Assembly: GCA_036495485.1 (NCBI GenBank)
Contig: DASXMU010000110.1
Span: 1 to 49,041 of the forward strand
Reading direction: 5' to 3'
DNA from: PALSA-505 sp036495485
Lineage (GTDB): Bacteria > Actinomycetota > Actinomycetes > Streptosporangiales > Streptosporangiaceae
Length of the DNA stretch: 49,041 bases
Shown here: positions 16,870 to 24,929 of the stretch, in pieces
Position numbering within the stretch: the stretch's first letter is position 1
How the letters are laid out: each line of letters starts with the position of its first letter
The notes under the pieces: generated by a model
Database searches by the model: none
What the model was told of the DNA's origin: nothing
Seen by the model: only the letters and a program-made list of their open reading frames with translations
Program-made: the position numbers and the translations under genes

Positions 16870-17393
16870 CTGGTTCCCCATGAATAGGTCTGCTTGCGGA
16901 GCTTGAGGTACATGAACGTCTCGGTGCTGGTCACGCTCTGCACCGAGCGCACCCGGCTGAGGATCTCGAGCAGGTGGTCGTCGTCCTCGCAGACGACCTC
17001 GATGAGCAGGTCGAACGACCCGGCGGTGATCACCACGTAGTCGATCTCGTCCAGCAGGGCCAGGTGCTCGGCCACCCGTTCCAGGTCGCCCTCGCACCGG
17101 ATCCCGATCATCGTCTGGCGGTGGAAACCGAGGGTCAGCGGATCGGTCACCGCGACGATCTGCATCACACCGGTGTCGATCAGCCGCTGGACCCGCTGGC
17201 GGACCGCCGCTTCGGACAGACCGACCGCCTTGCCGATGGCCGCATAGGACCGCCTGCCGTCCTGCTGGAGCTGCTCGATGATCTGCTTGGCGGTACCGTC
17301 AAGCACGATCGGGGGGCCGCTGGTTACCCCGTTTCCCCCCGAACGGCGGCGGCGGCTATCCATTGGCGTCGCGGTGCCGGGAGCGTGGGCCAT
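16866..17393 (-). CDS. Lrp/AsnC family transcriptional regulator
   Basis: The 175-residue protein starts at ATG 17393 with GGGGAGG six bases upstream. An extra ~28-residue basic N-terminus precedes the winged helix-turn-helix (LDGTAKQIIEQLQQDGRRSYAAIGKAVGLSEAAVRQRVQRL, key helix SEAAVRQRV). The C-terminal RAM/AsnC effector domain covers roughly residues 90-165 (GIRCEGDLERVAEHLA, VVITAGSFDLLIEVVCEDDD). Lrp proteins form octamers and respond to amino acids. It overlaps the aminotransferase gene and presumably regulates it and itself. One copy of the interspersed repeat sits about 20 bases upstream of the start, within its likely promoter. Confidence 0.92.
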   Translation of the reverse strand: MAHAPGTATPMDSRRRRSGGNGVTSGPPIVLDGTAKQIIEQLQQDGRRSYAAIGKAVGLSEAAVRQRVQRLIDTGVMQIVAVTDPLTLGFHRQTMIGIRCEGDLERVAEHLALLDEIDYVVITAGSFDLLIEVVCEDDDHLLEILSRVRSVQSVTSTETFMYLKLRKQTYSWGTR

Positions 17394-17411
17394 GCGGTGC
17401 CTCCCCTCTGC

Positions 17412-17440
17412 CTTGTTGGCCGGAATGACGCCCTACGGCC
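17412..17440. repeat. Single copy of the interspersed GGCCGGAAA repeat
   Basis: CTTGTTGGCCGGAATGACGC followed by CCTACGGC, matching the copies at 13609-13670 and 28656-28715 with two or three differences. It lies between the Lrp ribosome-binding site (minus strand) and the sugar-acid dehydratase promoter (plus strand), and so is again in a divergent promoter region. Confidence 0.7.
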
Positions 17441-17647
17441 GGGCCGTAGCTGTTCGTGGCCACGGGTGCCCATGGCCATGCTCCCACGATTCGAGGGGTT
17501 GTCAACTGATTCAGTGGGTGATCGAACGTTTCGCGACTAAATCAATCGTACTGCTCACACTTTCCCTTCGGGGTTCGCAACCATCGAGATGTGGTAATTG
17601 CCCTGGAATGTGGTGCGCCAGGGACCGGGGTGAGCTGCGGTGGCCCT

Positions 17648-17653
17648 TATACG
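17648..17653 (+). promoter_or_regulatory. Possible -10 element for a leaderless dehydratase transcript
   Basis: TATACG at 17648-17653 lies 9 bases before ATG 17663, so transcription would begin at or next to the start codon, and there is no ribosome-binding site between. This fits leaderless expression, which is common in actinomycetes. No good -35 is visible at the expected distance, so the call is weak. Confidence 0.35.
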
Positions 17654-17662
17654 ATCGGCAGT

Positions 17663-19423
17663 ATGGCGGCAAGCAAACCCAGGAAGACGGCCGAGGAGCT
17701 GCGCAGCTACGGATGGTTCGGCGGCGGCAAGACAGACGCGCTGCGCACGTTCGGCCACCGGTCACGGATGCGCGGGCTCGGCTACCTGGCCGACGAGCAT
17801 CTCGGCAAGCCGGTCATCGGGATCCTGAACACCTGGTCCGACATCAACCCCTGCCACATGCACCTGCGCGAGCGGGCCAAGCAGGTGAAGCGCGGGGTCT
17901 GGGAGGCGGGCGGCTTCCCGCTGGAGTTCCCGGTGTCCACGCTGTCGGAGACCTACCAGAAGCCGACCCCGATGATGTACCGGAACCTGCTGGCGATGGA
18001 GGCCGAGGAACTGCTGCGCTCCTATCCCATCGACGGGGCCGTGCTGATGGGCGGCTGCGACAAGACCACGCCCGGCCTGCTGATGGGCGCGGCCAGCGCG
18101 AACCTCCCGGCGATCTACGTCACCGCCGGGCCGATGCTGCGCGGCAACTACCGTGGCCAGCCGCTGGGCAGCGGAACCGACGTGTGGAAATACTGGGACG
18201 AGTACCGGGCCGGCCTGATCGGCGACTGCGAGCTGGCCGAGATCGAATGCGGCATCGCCCGCTCACCCGGGCACTGCATGACCATGGGCACCGCGTCCAC
18301 CATGACCTCCTCGGCCGAGGCACTCGGCATGACGCTGCCCGGCATGGCCTCGGTGCCCGCGGTGGACTCCGCGCACTACCGGATGGCCGCGGCCAGCGGC
18401 AGCCGGATCGTGGCGATGGTCTGGGAGGACCTGACCCCGGCGGACATCCTGACCAGGGCGGCCTTCGAGGACGCGATCGCCACGGTGCTCGCGCTCGGCG
18501 GCTCGACCAACGCGTTCATCCACCTGATCGCCATAGCCGGCCGGGCGGGCGTCCAGGTCACCCTGGACGACTTCGACGCGATCGCCCGCCGGGTGCCGTG
18601 GCTGGCGAACATCCGGCCGAGCGGCCAGTACCTGATGGAAGACTTCTACTACGCCGGCGGCCTGCCCGCCCTGCTCGGCCAGCTGGCCCTCGTGCCAGGC
18701 GCGCTGCATCCGGACCGGCTGACCGTGACCGGCCGTCCGTTCGGCGAGCAGATCCGCGACGTTCCCGTGCACAACGACGACGTGATCCGTTCCGCTGACG
18801 CCGCGCTGTCGGCCGAGGGCGGGGTCGCGGTGCTGCGCGGCAACCTCGCGCCCAGCGGAGCCGTCATCAAGCACATCGCCGCCGACCCCCGCCTGCTCAA
18901 GCACACCGGCCCAGCGGTGGTCTTCGAAAACTACCGGGAGATGCAGGAGAAGATCGACGACCCGTCCCTTGGCATCACCGCCGACTCGGTGCTGGTCCTG
19001 CGCGAGGCGGGCCCCAAGGGCGGCCCCGGCATGCCCGAGTACGGAATGCTGCCGATCCCGAAGTACCTGCTCACCGCCGGAGTGCGCGACATGGTGCGCA
19101 TCTCCGACGCCCGGATGAGCGGGACGAGCTACGGTGCCTGCGTCCTGCATGTGGCTCCGGAATCCCATGTCGGTGGGCCGCTCGCCCTGCTCCGTACCGG
19201 AGATCTTGTGACGCTTGATGTCGCTGCCCGCTTGCTTGAATTTGAGATAACGGAAAAGTCGCTGGCCGAGCGCCGTGCTCACTGGCAGCCACCGCCCGCT
19301 AAGTTCGAACGCGGCTACGGCGCGCTGTATAGCGAACACATCACGCAGGCCGACCAGGGATGCGACTTCGGCTTCCTGGCCAGGCGCGGTACGAACCCCG
19401 ACCCCGAGCCAAATCCCCAGTAG
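17663..19423 (+). CDS. IlvD/Edd-family sugar-acid dehydratase
   Basis: A 586-residue Fe-S dehydratase; ATG 17663 gives the family-typical N-terminus (the frame is open 24 codons further upstream without similarity). Cluster-ligand cysteines are Cys64 (INPCHMHL), Cys132 (GGCDKTTPG) and Cys205 (SPGHCMTMGTAS); RMSGTSYGACVLHVAPES near the C-terminus is the conserved substrate and base region. The family includes dihydroxy-acid dehydratase, phosphogluconate dehydratase and pentonate (L-arabonate, D-xylonate) dehydratases. The N-terminal style (RSYGWFGGGKTDALRTFGHRSRM), length and the downstream uronate-dehydrogenase-like and ketoglutarate-semialdehyde-dehydrogenase-like genes favour a sugar-acid dehydratase giving a 2-keto-3-deoxy acid. 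The ilvD function is unlikely, since no branched-chain biosynthesis genes are adjacent. Confidence 0.88.
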   Translation: MAASKPRKTAEELRSYGWFGGGKTDALRTFGHRSRMRGLGYLADEHLGKPVIGILNTWSDINPCHMHLRERAKQVKRGVWEAGGFPLEFPVSTLSETYQKPTPMMYRNLLAMEAEELLRSYPIDGAVLMGGCDKTTPGLLMGAASANLPAIYVTAGPMLRGNYRGQPLGSGTDVWKYWDEYRAGLIGDCELAEIECGIARSPGHCMTMGTASTMTSSAEALGMTLPGMASVPAVDSAHYRMAAASGSRIVAMVWEDLTPADILTRAAFEDAIATVLALGGSTNAFIHLIAIAGRAGVQVTLDDFDAIARRVPWLANIRPSGQYLMEDFYYAGGLPALLGQLALVPGALHPDRLTVTGRPFGEQIRDVPVHNDDVIRSADAALSAEGGVAVLRGNLAPSGAVIKHIAADPRLLKHTGPAVVFENYREMQEKIDDPSLGITADSVLVLREAGPKGGPGMPEYGMLPIPKYLLTAGVRDMVRISDARMSGTSYGACVLHVAPESHVGGPLALLRTGDLVTLDVAARLLEFEITEKSLAERRAHWQPPPAKFERGYGALYSEHITQADQGCDFGFLARRGTNPDPEPNPQ

Positions 19424-19433
19424 TGTGTAGAGA

Positions 19434-20243
19434 ATGCCGGTCATTCTGATAACGGGCGCGGGCGGGCGCATTGGTGGCATGCTGCGCACCCGGCTGGCCA
19501 GCCCCGAGCGGACGCTGCGGCTGCTGGACACCGCGCGGCTGACCATCTCTGGCCCGTGCGAAGAGGTCGTCCGCGCGTCGGCCACTGACATCGACGCGAT
19601 GACCAAGGCCTGCCAGGGCGTGGACACGATCATCCACCTGGCGGCGCAAGCCGGTGAGGCGCCCTGGGGCCGGATACTCAAGGTCAACATCCACGGGTCC
19701 TACGTGGCGTTCGAGGCGGCCAGGCGGGCCGGGGTGCAGCGGGTGATCTTCGCCTCGTCCAACCACGTCGTCGGCTTCACCCCCCGGTCGGAGTTTCCCG
19801 TCCCGGACTACGCGTTCCCGGCTCCGGACACCTACTACGGTGTGAGCAAGGCGACCGGCGAGGCGCTGGGCGCGCTGTACCACCACCGGTACGGCATGGA
19901 TGTGATCTGCATCCGGATCCTGACCTGCTCCGAACGCCCCTACGATCACCGCCAGTTGTCCACCTGGCTGTCACCGGACGACGCAGGCCGCTTGTTCGAG
20001 GCCTGCCTGACCACGGAAAACCCAGGGTTTCGCGTCATCTACGGTGTATCGGCCAACACCAGGGGCGGCTGGGTCTCGCTGGACGAGGCGCGGGCCCTCG
20101 GCTTCGAGCCGCAGGATGACGCCGAGGCCTACGCCGAGGACGTCATCGCCAGCTACGGCGAGACCGAGCCCGGTGACGCGCTCTTCGACTACCTCGGCGG
20201 CGAGTTCACCTCGCACAGCCTGGATGTCGGGTACCCCACATGA
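19434..20243 (+). CDS. NAD-dependent epimerase/dehydratase family, uronate dehydrogenase-like
   Basis: A 269-residue extended short-chain dehydrogenase. The coenzyme motif is ITGAGGRIGGML, the catalytic pair is YYGVSKATGE (YxxxK), with a Ser in IFASSNHVVG as the third residue. Length and features such as SSNHVVGFT and ILTCSERPYDHRQLSTWLSPDD (key words) match uronate dehydrogenase-type SDRs, which oxidise hexuronic acids to aldarolactones with NAD+. The gene starts 10 bases after the dehydratase and overlaps the aldehyde dehydrogenase by ATGA, so the three form one catabolic transcript. Confidence 0.85.
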   Translation: MPVILITGAGGRIGGMLRTRLASPERTLRLLDTARLTISGPCEEVVRASATDIDAMTKACQGVDTIIHLAAQAGEAPWGRILKVNIHGSYVAFEAARRAGVQRVIFASSNHVVGFTPRSEFPVPDYAFPAPDTYYGVSKATGEALGALYHHRYGMDVICIRILTCSERPYDHRQLSTWLSPDDAGRLFEACLTTENPGFRVIYGVSANTRGGWVSLDEARALGFEPQDDAEAYAEDVIASYGETEPGDALFDYLGGEFTSHSLDVGYPT

Positions 20244-21679
20244 TCCAGGGCTACGACCCCCGGACCGGCAAGCCAGTGGGGGAGCCGGTCCTTGAGACTC
20301 CGGCGGCCGCGGTTGACGCGCTCGTCGAGCTGGCAGCATCGGCGGCGGGGGAGTGGGGCCGCTTGGCACCGCCGCTGCGGGCGGACGCGCTGGCAGCGGT
20401 CGCGGACGCGCTGGACTCGCGGGCTTCCGAGCTGGTGGCGCTGGCCGATGCCGAAACCGCGCTGCGTGAGGCACGGCTGACCGGCGAGGTGGCGCGGACC
20501 ACCGGCCAGTTGCGGCTGTTCGCCGAGGTGCTGCGGGACGGCGGCTACCTGGATGTCGTCCACTCGCCCGGGACGCCCGCCCTGCGCCGCATCAACCGGC
20601 CGGTGGGCCCGGTGGCGGTGTTCGCTGCGTCGAACTTCCCGTTCGCCTTCTCGGTCGCCGGCGGAGACACGGCGTCGGCCCTTGCGGCCGGCTGCCCGGT
20701 CATCGTGAAGGCGCACGAGGGACACCCGCGCACGTCGTTGCTGACCGCTGAGGTCGTGTCGGCGGCGCTTGCGGCGGCTGGGGCGCCGTCCGGGGTGTTC
20801 GGCCTGGTGCACGGGGTGGACGCCGGGGTCACCCTGCTGCGCAATCCGTCGCTCGCCGCCGCCGGTTTCACCGGGTCGGCGCGGGGCGGGCTGGCACTGC
20901 AGCGGATCTGTGCCGATCGTGAGGTGCCGATCCCGTTCTTCGGCGAGCTGGGCTCGGTCAACCCGGTGGTCGTCCTGCCGGGCGCGGCGTCGTCGCGGGC
21001 CGATGCCATCGCCTCGGGATACGCGGGGTCGCTGACGCTGGGGGCCGGTCAGTTCTGCACGAATCCAGGCCTGCTGTTCGTCCCGGAGGATGCCGCGCTG
21101 CTGGACGCGATCGCCGCAACAGTATCGGCGGCGCCCGGAGGCCCGATGCTGTCAGCCCGGATCCACTCGGGGTTCCGCGTGGCTGTCGCCGATCTGGCCG
21201 GGTATCCCGCCGTCCGCCCGCTGGCCGCAGGGCAGCCGGGCGAGGGTCCGTGGGCGGCCACACCGCGGGTGTTCCAGATAGGCCTGAACGACTTCGCCGC
21301 CGGGCTGCCCGCTCTTGCGGAGGAACGGTTCGGCCCCGCCGGGCTGGTGATCACCTACCCGGACCTGGGTTCGCTGCTCGCCGTGCTGGCCAGGCTGGCC
21401 GGCAACCTGGCAGCCTGCGTCCACCTGGACGAGGCTGCGGCCAGCGACGTGACGGCGGCGCGGCAGGTGCTGGACGTGCTGGCTCGCACCGCCGGCCGGG
21501 TCGTGGTCAACGGCTGGCCAACCGGGGTCGCCGTCGCCTGGGCGCAGCACCACGGCGGACCCTGGCCCGCGACGACAACCCCGGCCTACACCTCGGTCGG
21601 CGCGGCGGCCATCAAGCGCTGGCTCATCCCGGTCGTCTACCAGGACTGCCCGCCCGCCCTGCTGCCGCCTGGCCTGTGA
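20240..21679 (+). CDS. Aldehyde dehydrogenase, 2-oxoglutarate-semialdehyde dehydrogenase-like
   Basis: A 479-residue aldehyde dehydrogenase. Catalytic Cys273 lies in GAGQFCTNPG and the general base Glu236 in PFFGELGSVNP; AASNFPFAFSVAGGDTASALAAGCPV is the cofactor-binding segment (SNFPFAF key). The ELGSVNP...QFCTNPG combination is typical of the branch that oxidises 2-oxoglutarate semialdehyde (2,5-dioxopentanoate) to 2-oxoglutarate. That is the last step of oxidative uronate and pentose pathways and agrees with the upstream dehydratase and uronate-dehydrogenase-like genes. It shares ATGA with the preceding stop. A separate aldolase/hydrolase type keto-deoxy-acid dehydratase is not seen in the window. 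Confidence 0.88.
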   Translation: MIQGYDPRTGKPVGEPVLETPAAAVDALVELAASAAGEWGRLAPPLRADALAAVADALDSRASELVALADAETALREARLTGEVARTTGQLRLFAEVLRDGGYLDVVHSPGTPALRRINRPVGPVAVFAASNFPFAFSVAGGDTASALAAGCPVIVKAHEGHPRTSLLTAEVVSAALAAAGAPSGVFGLVHGVDAGVTLLRNPSLAAAGFTGSARGGLALQRICADREVPIPFFGELGSVNPVVVLPGAASSRADAIASGYAGSLTLGAGQFCTNPGLLFVPEDAALLDAIAATVSAAPGGPMLSARIHSGFRVAVADLAGYPAVRPLAAGQPGEGPWAATPRVFQIGLNDFAAGLPALAEERFGPAGLVITYPDLGSLLAVLARLAGNLAACVHLDEAAASDVTAARQVLDVLARTAGRVVVNGWPTGVAVAWAQHHGGPWPATTTPAYTSVGAAAIKRWLIPVVYQDCPPALLPPGL

Positions 21680-21702
21680 GCAACTGAGAGCCGACCCTAT
21701 TC

Positions 21703-21753
21703 AGAGTTCATCTATGGACAGGTAACACTGACCTATATAGAGTTTGGCTATGG
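21703..21753. promoter_or_regulatory. Direct repeat over the first padR start, candidate operator
   Basis: AGAGTTCATCTATGG (21703-21717) and AGAGTTTGGCTATGG (21739-21753) are 15-base direct repeats, 12 of 15 identical and 36 bases apart; the second overlaps the PadR start codon. CTATATAG at 21733-21740 is a self-complementary word and a possible -10 region. The TAGAGTT word also makes up the palindrome in front of the second padR gene at 25270-25302, so the two regulators may recognise related sites. Confidence 0.5.
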
Positions 21754-22076
21754 CTCCACGGATGACCATTCAGACGCAGCTCATACTGCAAGCCCTGCTG
21801 CGTGAGCCCGGTCGGGAGTTCTACGGCCTGGAACTCTCGGAGGAGACCGGTCTGCAGCCCGGCACCGCTTACCCGATCTTGCTTCGGCTGGAGAACGAGG
21901 GCTGGGTGTCCAGCCGGTGGGAGAGGATCGACCCGCACCAGGAGAAGCGGCCGGCCCGGCGTTACTACCGGCTCACCGTCAGCGGCGCCACCGAGGGTAG
22001 CGGCGCCGTCGCGACCGCCCGACGGCCCAAGAGGGCAGCACTGCGCCGCCTGGCAGGGGAAGGTGGCCACGCCTGA
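21750..22076 (+). CDS. PadR family transcriptional regulator
   Basis: A 108-residue winged-helix protein starting at ATG 21750 (ATG 21762 is an alternative; no ribosome site is visible, so the message may be leaderless). TIQTQLILQALLREPGREFYGLELSEETGLQPGTAYPILLRLENEGWVSS, recognised by its key words FYGLEL and GTAYPILLRLE, is the PadR DNA-binding domain, followed by the wing RRYYRLT. It is short, lacking the long C-terminal dimerisation helix bundle of PadR-s1 proteins. It overlaps two small membrane-protein genes (TGATG), an arrangement typical of small PadR-controlled membrane operons in actinomycetes. Confidence 0.88.
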   Translation: MAPRMTIQTQLILQALLREPGREFYGLELSEETGLQPGTAYPILLRLENEGWVSSRWERIDPHQEKRPARRYYRLTVSGATEGSGAVATARRPKRAALRRLAGEGGHA

Positions 22077-22657
22077 TGACCAGCGATCACCGGCGGCTGC
22101 TAGCTGCCCTAGCCGTCGCTCTCGCCGCTGTCAGCACCTCTCTCACTATCTCTCTCCCGCTCGTCTTCAACGACCTTCGCACCTCTACCCGTGCCTACCA
22201 GGTATTCACCACCAAGCACTCCAATGACACCCTCATCCTCAAAACCATCGCCGCCTCCGCTCTCGTCGTCATCGCCATTGTTGCCCTAACCGTTGCCGTC
22301 CGTACTCGGTGGGCTCAAAGTGCTGATGTGACGCGGAAGCGGGCTGGCATGTCTAGCCGCCGCGCTGCAGGGCGGGGTGGTGGGTCTGCCCCACTGGGGG
22401 ATCCTGTGGTCGGGGTCATGTGCCTGGCTGTGCAGGTGGCGGTCTGGCTGATGCCATTGGATGCGGGCCGCCGGTGGAAGGCTGAGGTGGCCAGTTTCCT
22501 AGCTGAGTGTGACCCCGAGCAGCAGCGGGCGGCATCGTGGAGCTGGGTGTGCAGCGCGCCGTGGCTGATCGTGGTGATGTGGGGGGCAGAGTTGGCACGT
22601 CGGGCCAGGGGCGTGGGTAACCGGGGGCCGGTCAGCCAGCCGCCGCGAGAGCGATGA
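22076..22657 (+). CDS. Small membrane protein of a PadR operon
   Basis: A 193-residue protein whose ATG overlaps the padR stop. It has an N-terminal hydrophobic helix (LLAALAVALAAVSTSLTISLPLVF), a second helix near residues 60-75 (ALVVIAIVALTVAV), then a charged segment and two more hydrophobic stretches (VVGVMCLAVQVAVWLM and WLIVVMWGAELA). I do not recognise the family. A role with the PadR partner in sensing membrane or drug stress is only a guess from context. Its A/T-richer first half, with CTC/ACC-rich codons, differs from neighbouring genes. Confidence 0.7.
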   Translation: MTSDHRRLLAALAVALAAVSTSLTISLPLVFNDLRTSTRAYQVFTTKHSNDTLILKTIAASALVVIAIVALTVAVRTRWAQSADVTRKRAGMSSRRAAGRGGGSAPLGDPVVGVMCLAVQVAVWLMPLDAGRRWKAEVASFLAECDPEQQRAASWSWVCSAPWLIVVMWGAELARRARGVGNRGPVSQPPRER

Positions 22658-22947
22658 CATCCGCCGCCGCGTCCCCCCAGCCGGGCCAGCGGCCCCAGCC
22701 CGGGCGCCGCCGGGCGCGGGCCGGTGTGGTCGCCGGGCTGCTGGGTGCCGGAGAGATCACCGTCTCCTGCGTGCGCCCTGAGCTGGCCGTGGTGATGGCG
22801 GTCGTGGACGCGTCCGCTGGGCTGATCATCGCGACGGTCGTGGCCATCCTGATCGTGCGGGGCAGTGACCGTACCTGGGAGCGGACCTTCCGGCTGCTGC
22901 GGTGGGCGGCCAACCGGGCCGAGCCACCGGGCCCGGCCAGCCGGTGA
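22654..22947 (+). CDS. Small membrane protein, third gene of the PadR operon
   Basis: A 97-residue protein overlapping the previous stop by ATGA. A basic Pro-rich N-terminus (PQPGQRPQPGRRRARAG) precedes two hydrophobic segments (VVAGLLGAGEITVSCV and AVVMAVVDASAGLIIATVVAILIV), then a basic, Trp-containing C-terminus (RTWERTFRLLRWAANR). The family is unknown. Overlapping starts imply translation with the two upstream genes. Confidence 0.65.
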   Translation: MTSAAASPQPGQRPQPGRRRARAGVVAGLLGAGEITVSCVRPELAVVMAVVDASAGLIIATVVAILIVRGSDRTWERTFRLLRWAANRAEPPGPASR

Positions 22948-23220
22948 TGGCTGACCAGCTTCGGTTAGGGAGAAGAGATGTGCTGTTTCGGGGTGTCTCG
23001 GTAGGTCACTGAGAGCGTCGCGGGGTCACCGTTGCTGAGTCAGCCGGAACGCGATCATGTCGTCGGGTCCGCCCACACCCACCGTGGTGGAGCAGTTGGT
23101 GCCGGAGAGCTGGTGCTGGCCTCAGCGCGGATCTCGGGTCGGCGCAAGAGCCTTAGGCACAGAAAACTTCGATCTCAGCTACTCTAAACACACATTTCTT
23201 CGGGGAGGACGAAGAGAAAC
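22948..23220. other. Gap upstream of the Fic gene
   Basis: These 273 bases hold the promoter of the Fic-domain gene. TACTCT at about 23179 followed by AAACACACAT is the most -10-like stretch, and GGGGAGGA at about 23200 plus GAAGAG nearer the start may recruit ribosomes. A 79-codon open frame from ATG 23057 runs into the Fic gene in another frame; it has no recognisable domain, and I do not call it. Confidence 0.4.
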
Positions 23221-24681
23221 GTGGATACGAGCATCGTCTTCGCCGCTGAAGTGCCCGCTGCGACGATCTCAGATCGTGTACGTCGAGGCGAGCTAGTCCG
23301 TCTTGCGGCAGGGGTCTACACCAGCGATGTTACGTCCGACCCGGCTGCAGTGGTGGCCCGTGAATGGCACACGATCGTCGGGGGGATGTTCCCGCGCGCA
23401 GTCATCACTGATCGCTCGGCCGTGACTGGTGGCCCCGCTGAGGGGGTGCTCTACCTTGCCCGTGAGGGACGTGCCCGCGAAGTTGAGCTGCCTGGACTAA
23501 AGTTGTCAGCGCGGAGGGGTGCGGGTCCGCTAGCTGGGGACATCCCCTTGCCTGGTGGTCTCTACCAAGCCAGCAAAGGACGCGCCCTAGTCGAGAACGC
23601 CCGCCCCTCACGTGCTAGGGACGGCCGGGAACGCCGGACTCTGAGCGCGGCCGGGTTGGGTGACTGGGTTGATCGGCTATGTCAGGTCGACGGACCGGAG
23701 CGGCTTGCACAATATCGCGAACAGGCAGAGCAAGTCGCCGCAGCGGTCGGCGCGCCGGAAGACGCAGTAAAAACCCTGTCCCGGACGATCGGCGCGGCGC
23801 TGGGTTCGCAGAAGGTCAACACACCCTCCAGAGCACTAGCCGCCCGGCAGTCATCGCTGCCTTATGACCAGGAGCGGCTGCACCTGTTCGAGCAGCTAGC
23901 TGAAACTCTGCGCCATTCTGCGCTGCAGAACAGGCCAGTGCCCGATCCTCGCGATCCGCGCTATGTGTACCTACCGTTCTTCGAGGCCTACTTCTCCAAC
24001 TTCATCGAGGGAACAGAGTTCGAACTGGATGAGGCGGTCGCCGTCGTCTACGACGGCAGACAGATACCCGGACGCGCGGATGACAGCCACGATCTTCTCG
24101 GTACCTACGAGGTCGTCGCTGACCTGGACGAGATGACTACGCTCGCCTTGACGCTGGAGGAGTTCTTGCAGCTTCTGCGATCCAGGCACGCGACGATCAT
24201 GGGTGGTCGGCCGGACAAGCGCCCCGGACTCTTCAAAGAAGCCGCCAACCGCGCAGGGGAGTCGGTGTTCGTCCTGCCCGGCCTGGTGGCAGGCACGCTA
24301 CGGGCGGGATGGGAAGAGATAGCAGGGCTGGACACTGCCTTCGAGCGCGCCGTCTACATGATGTTTCTCGTCTCCGAGGTGCACCCGTTCGACGATGGCA
24401 ACGGTCGGCTGGCACGCGTCATGATGAACACCGAGTTGGTTAGCGGGGCACAGTCACGGATCATCATCCCGACTGTGTTTCGCGATGACTACCTCGGTGG
24501 ACTCCGGCAGTTGACACGCCGGGGTGACTCTAGCGTGTTGATCAAGACACTGCGCTATGCGCACGACTACACCTCCCGAGTTGACTTCTCGACCCTCGAC
24601 AGCGCAACCGAAATTCTCAGCGTGACAAACGCATTCAACGAGCCAAGCAGTAGCGAACGCCTTCAATTGCCGCCTGGCTAA
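23221..24681 (+). CDS. AbiEi-like antitoxin domain fused to a Fic domain
   Basis: A 486-residue protein starting at GTG 23221. The first ~110 residues look like the winged-helix N-terminus of AbiEi-type antitoxins (ISDRVRRGELVRLAAGVYT, then AVITDRSAVTGGPAEGVLYLA). Residues ~215-470 form a Fic domain with an intact catalytic motif, HPFDDGNGRLAR (388-399), and an upstream class II-type inhibitory motif SNFIEG (Ser259-Glu263-Gly264). Fic enzymes usually AMPylate or otherwise modify hydroxyl residues of target proteins; the inhibitory Glu keeps them silent until relieved. The N-terminal domain probably binds DNA and may autoregulate. There is no separate antitoxin gene. It sits between two PadR operons with codon use less GC-biased than the flanks, consistent with acquired defence or regulatory cargo. 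Confidence 0.85.
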   Translation: MDTSIVFAAEVPAATISDRVRRGELVRLAAGVYTSDVTSDPAAVVAREWHTIVGGMFPRAVITDRSAVTGGPAEGVLYLAREGRAREVELPGLKLSARRGAGPLAGDIPLPGGLYQASKGRALVENARPSRARDGRERRTLSAAGLGDWVDRLCQVDGPERLAQYREQAEQVAAAVGAPEDAVKTLSRTIGAALGSQKVNTPSRALAARQSSLPYDQERLHLFEQLAETLRHSALQNRPVPDPRDPRYVYLPFFEAYFSNFIEGTEFELDEAVAVVYDGRQIPGRADDSHDLLGTYEVVADLDEMTTLALTLEEFLQLLRSRHATIMGGRPDKRPGLFKEAANRAGESVFVLPGLVAGTLRAGWEEIAGLDTAFERAVYMMFLVSEVHPFDDGNGRLARVMMNTELVSGAQSRIIIPTVFRDDYLGGLRQLTRRGDSSVLIKTLRYAHDYTSRVDFSTLDSATEILSVTNAFNEPSSSERLQLPPG

Positions 24682-24758
24682 GACCATGTCGGCACCGACC
24701 GGCGTAACGATGCCGACGCGTATAGTTGTCTCGCTGCGCCGCAAGTAAGCTTGAAAGA

Positions 24759-24929
24759 TTACTTGGTGAACATTGACAGCCACGCAGGCGAGAGGGCGCG
24801 GATGAGGGCAGGTTCGAGGTCGCGGTCGAGGTCAAAGGCCACGGCTATGAAGGGGTCGCGGGTGAAGGCGTTTGTGAGGTCGCGGGCACAATTGCGTGCG
24901 CGGTCGCGGCGGGCGTGACGGCGGGTCAT
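24759..24929 (-). CDS. Small unknown protein (56 aa) overlapping padR
   Basis: ATG 24929 overlaps the stop of the second padR gene (ATGA on the minus strand) and the frame runs 56 codons to TAA. The peptide starts very basic (MTRRHARRDRARNCARDL), then has a short less polar part (FIAVAFDLDRDLEPALIRALSPAWLSMF, key words FIAVAF and PAWLSMF). No transmembrane helix is clear. The coupling to padR and the lack of interruption support a real gene; the family is unknown. On the plus strand the same DNA shows repeated GAGGTCGCGG words that encode its Arg/Asp-rich pattern. Confidence 0.5.
   Translation of the reverse strand: MTRRHARRDRARNCARDLTNAFTRDPFIAVAFDLDRDLEPALIRALSPAWLSMFTK

Noticed and set aside
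17663..19423. Dihydroxy-acid dehydratase (ilvD)
   Set aside because: The neighbours form a sugar-acid pathway and the N-terminal pattern fits pentonate/uronate-type members better.
23057..23296. 79-codon frame running into the Fic gene
   Set aside because: No ribosome site or recognisable domain, and it overlaps the well-supported Fic start in another frame.
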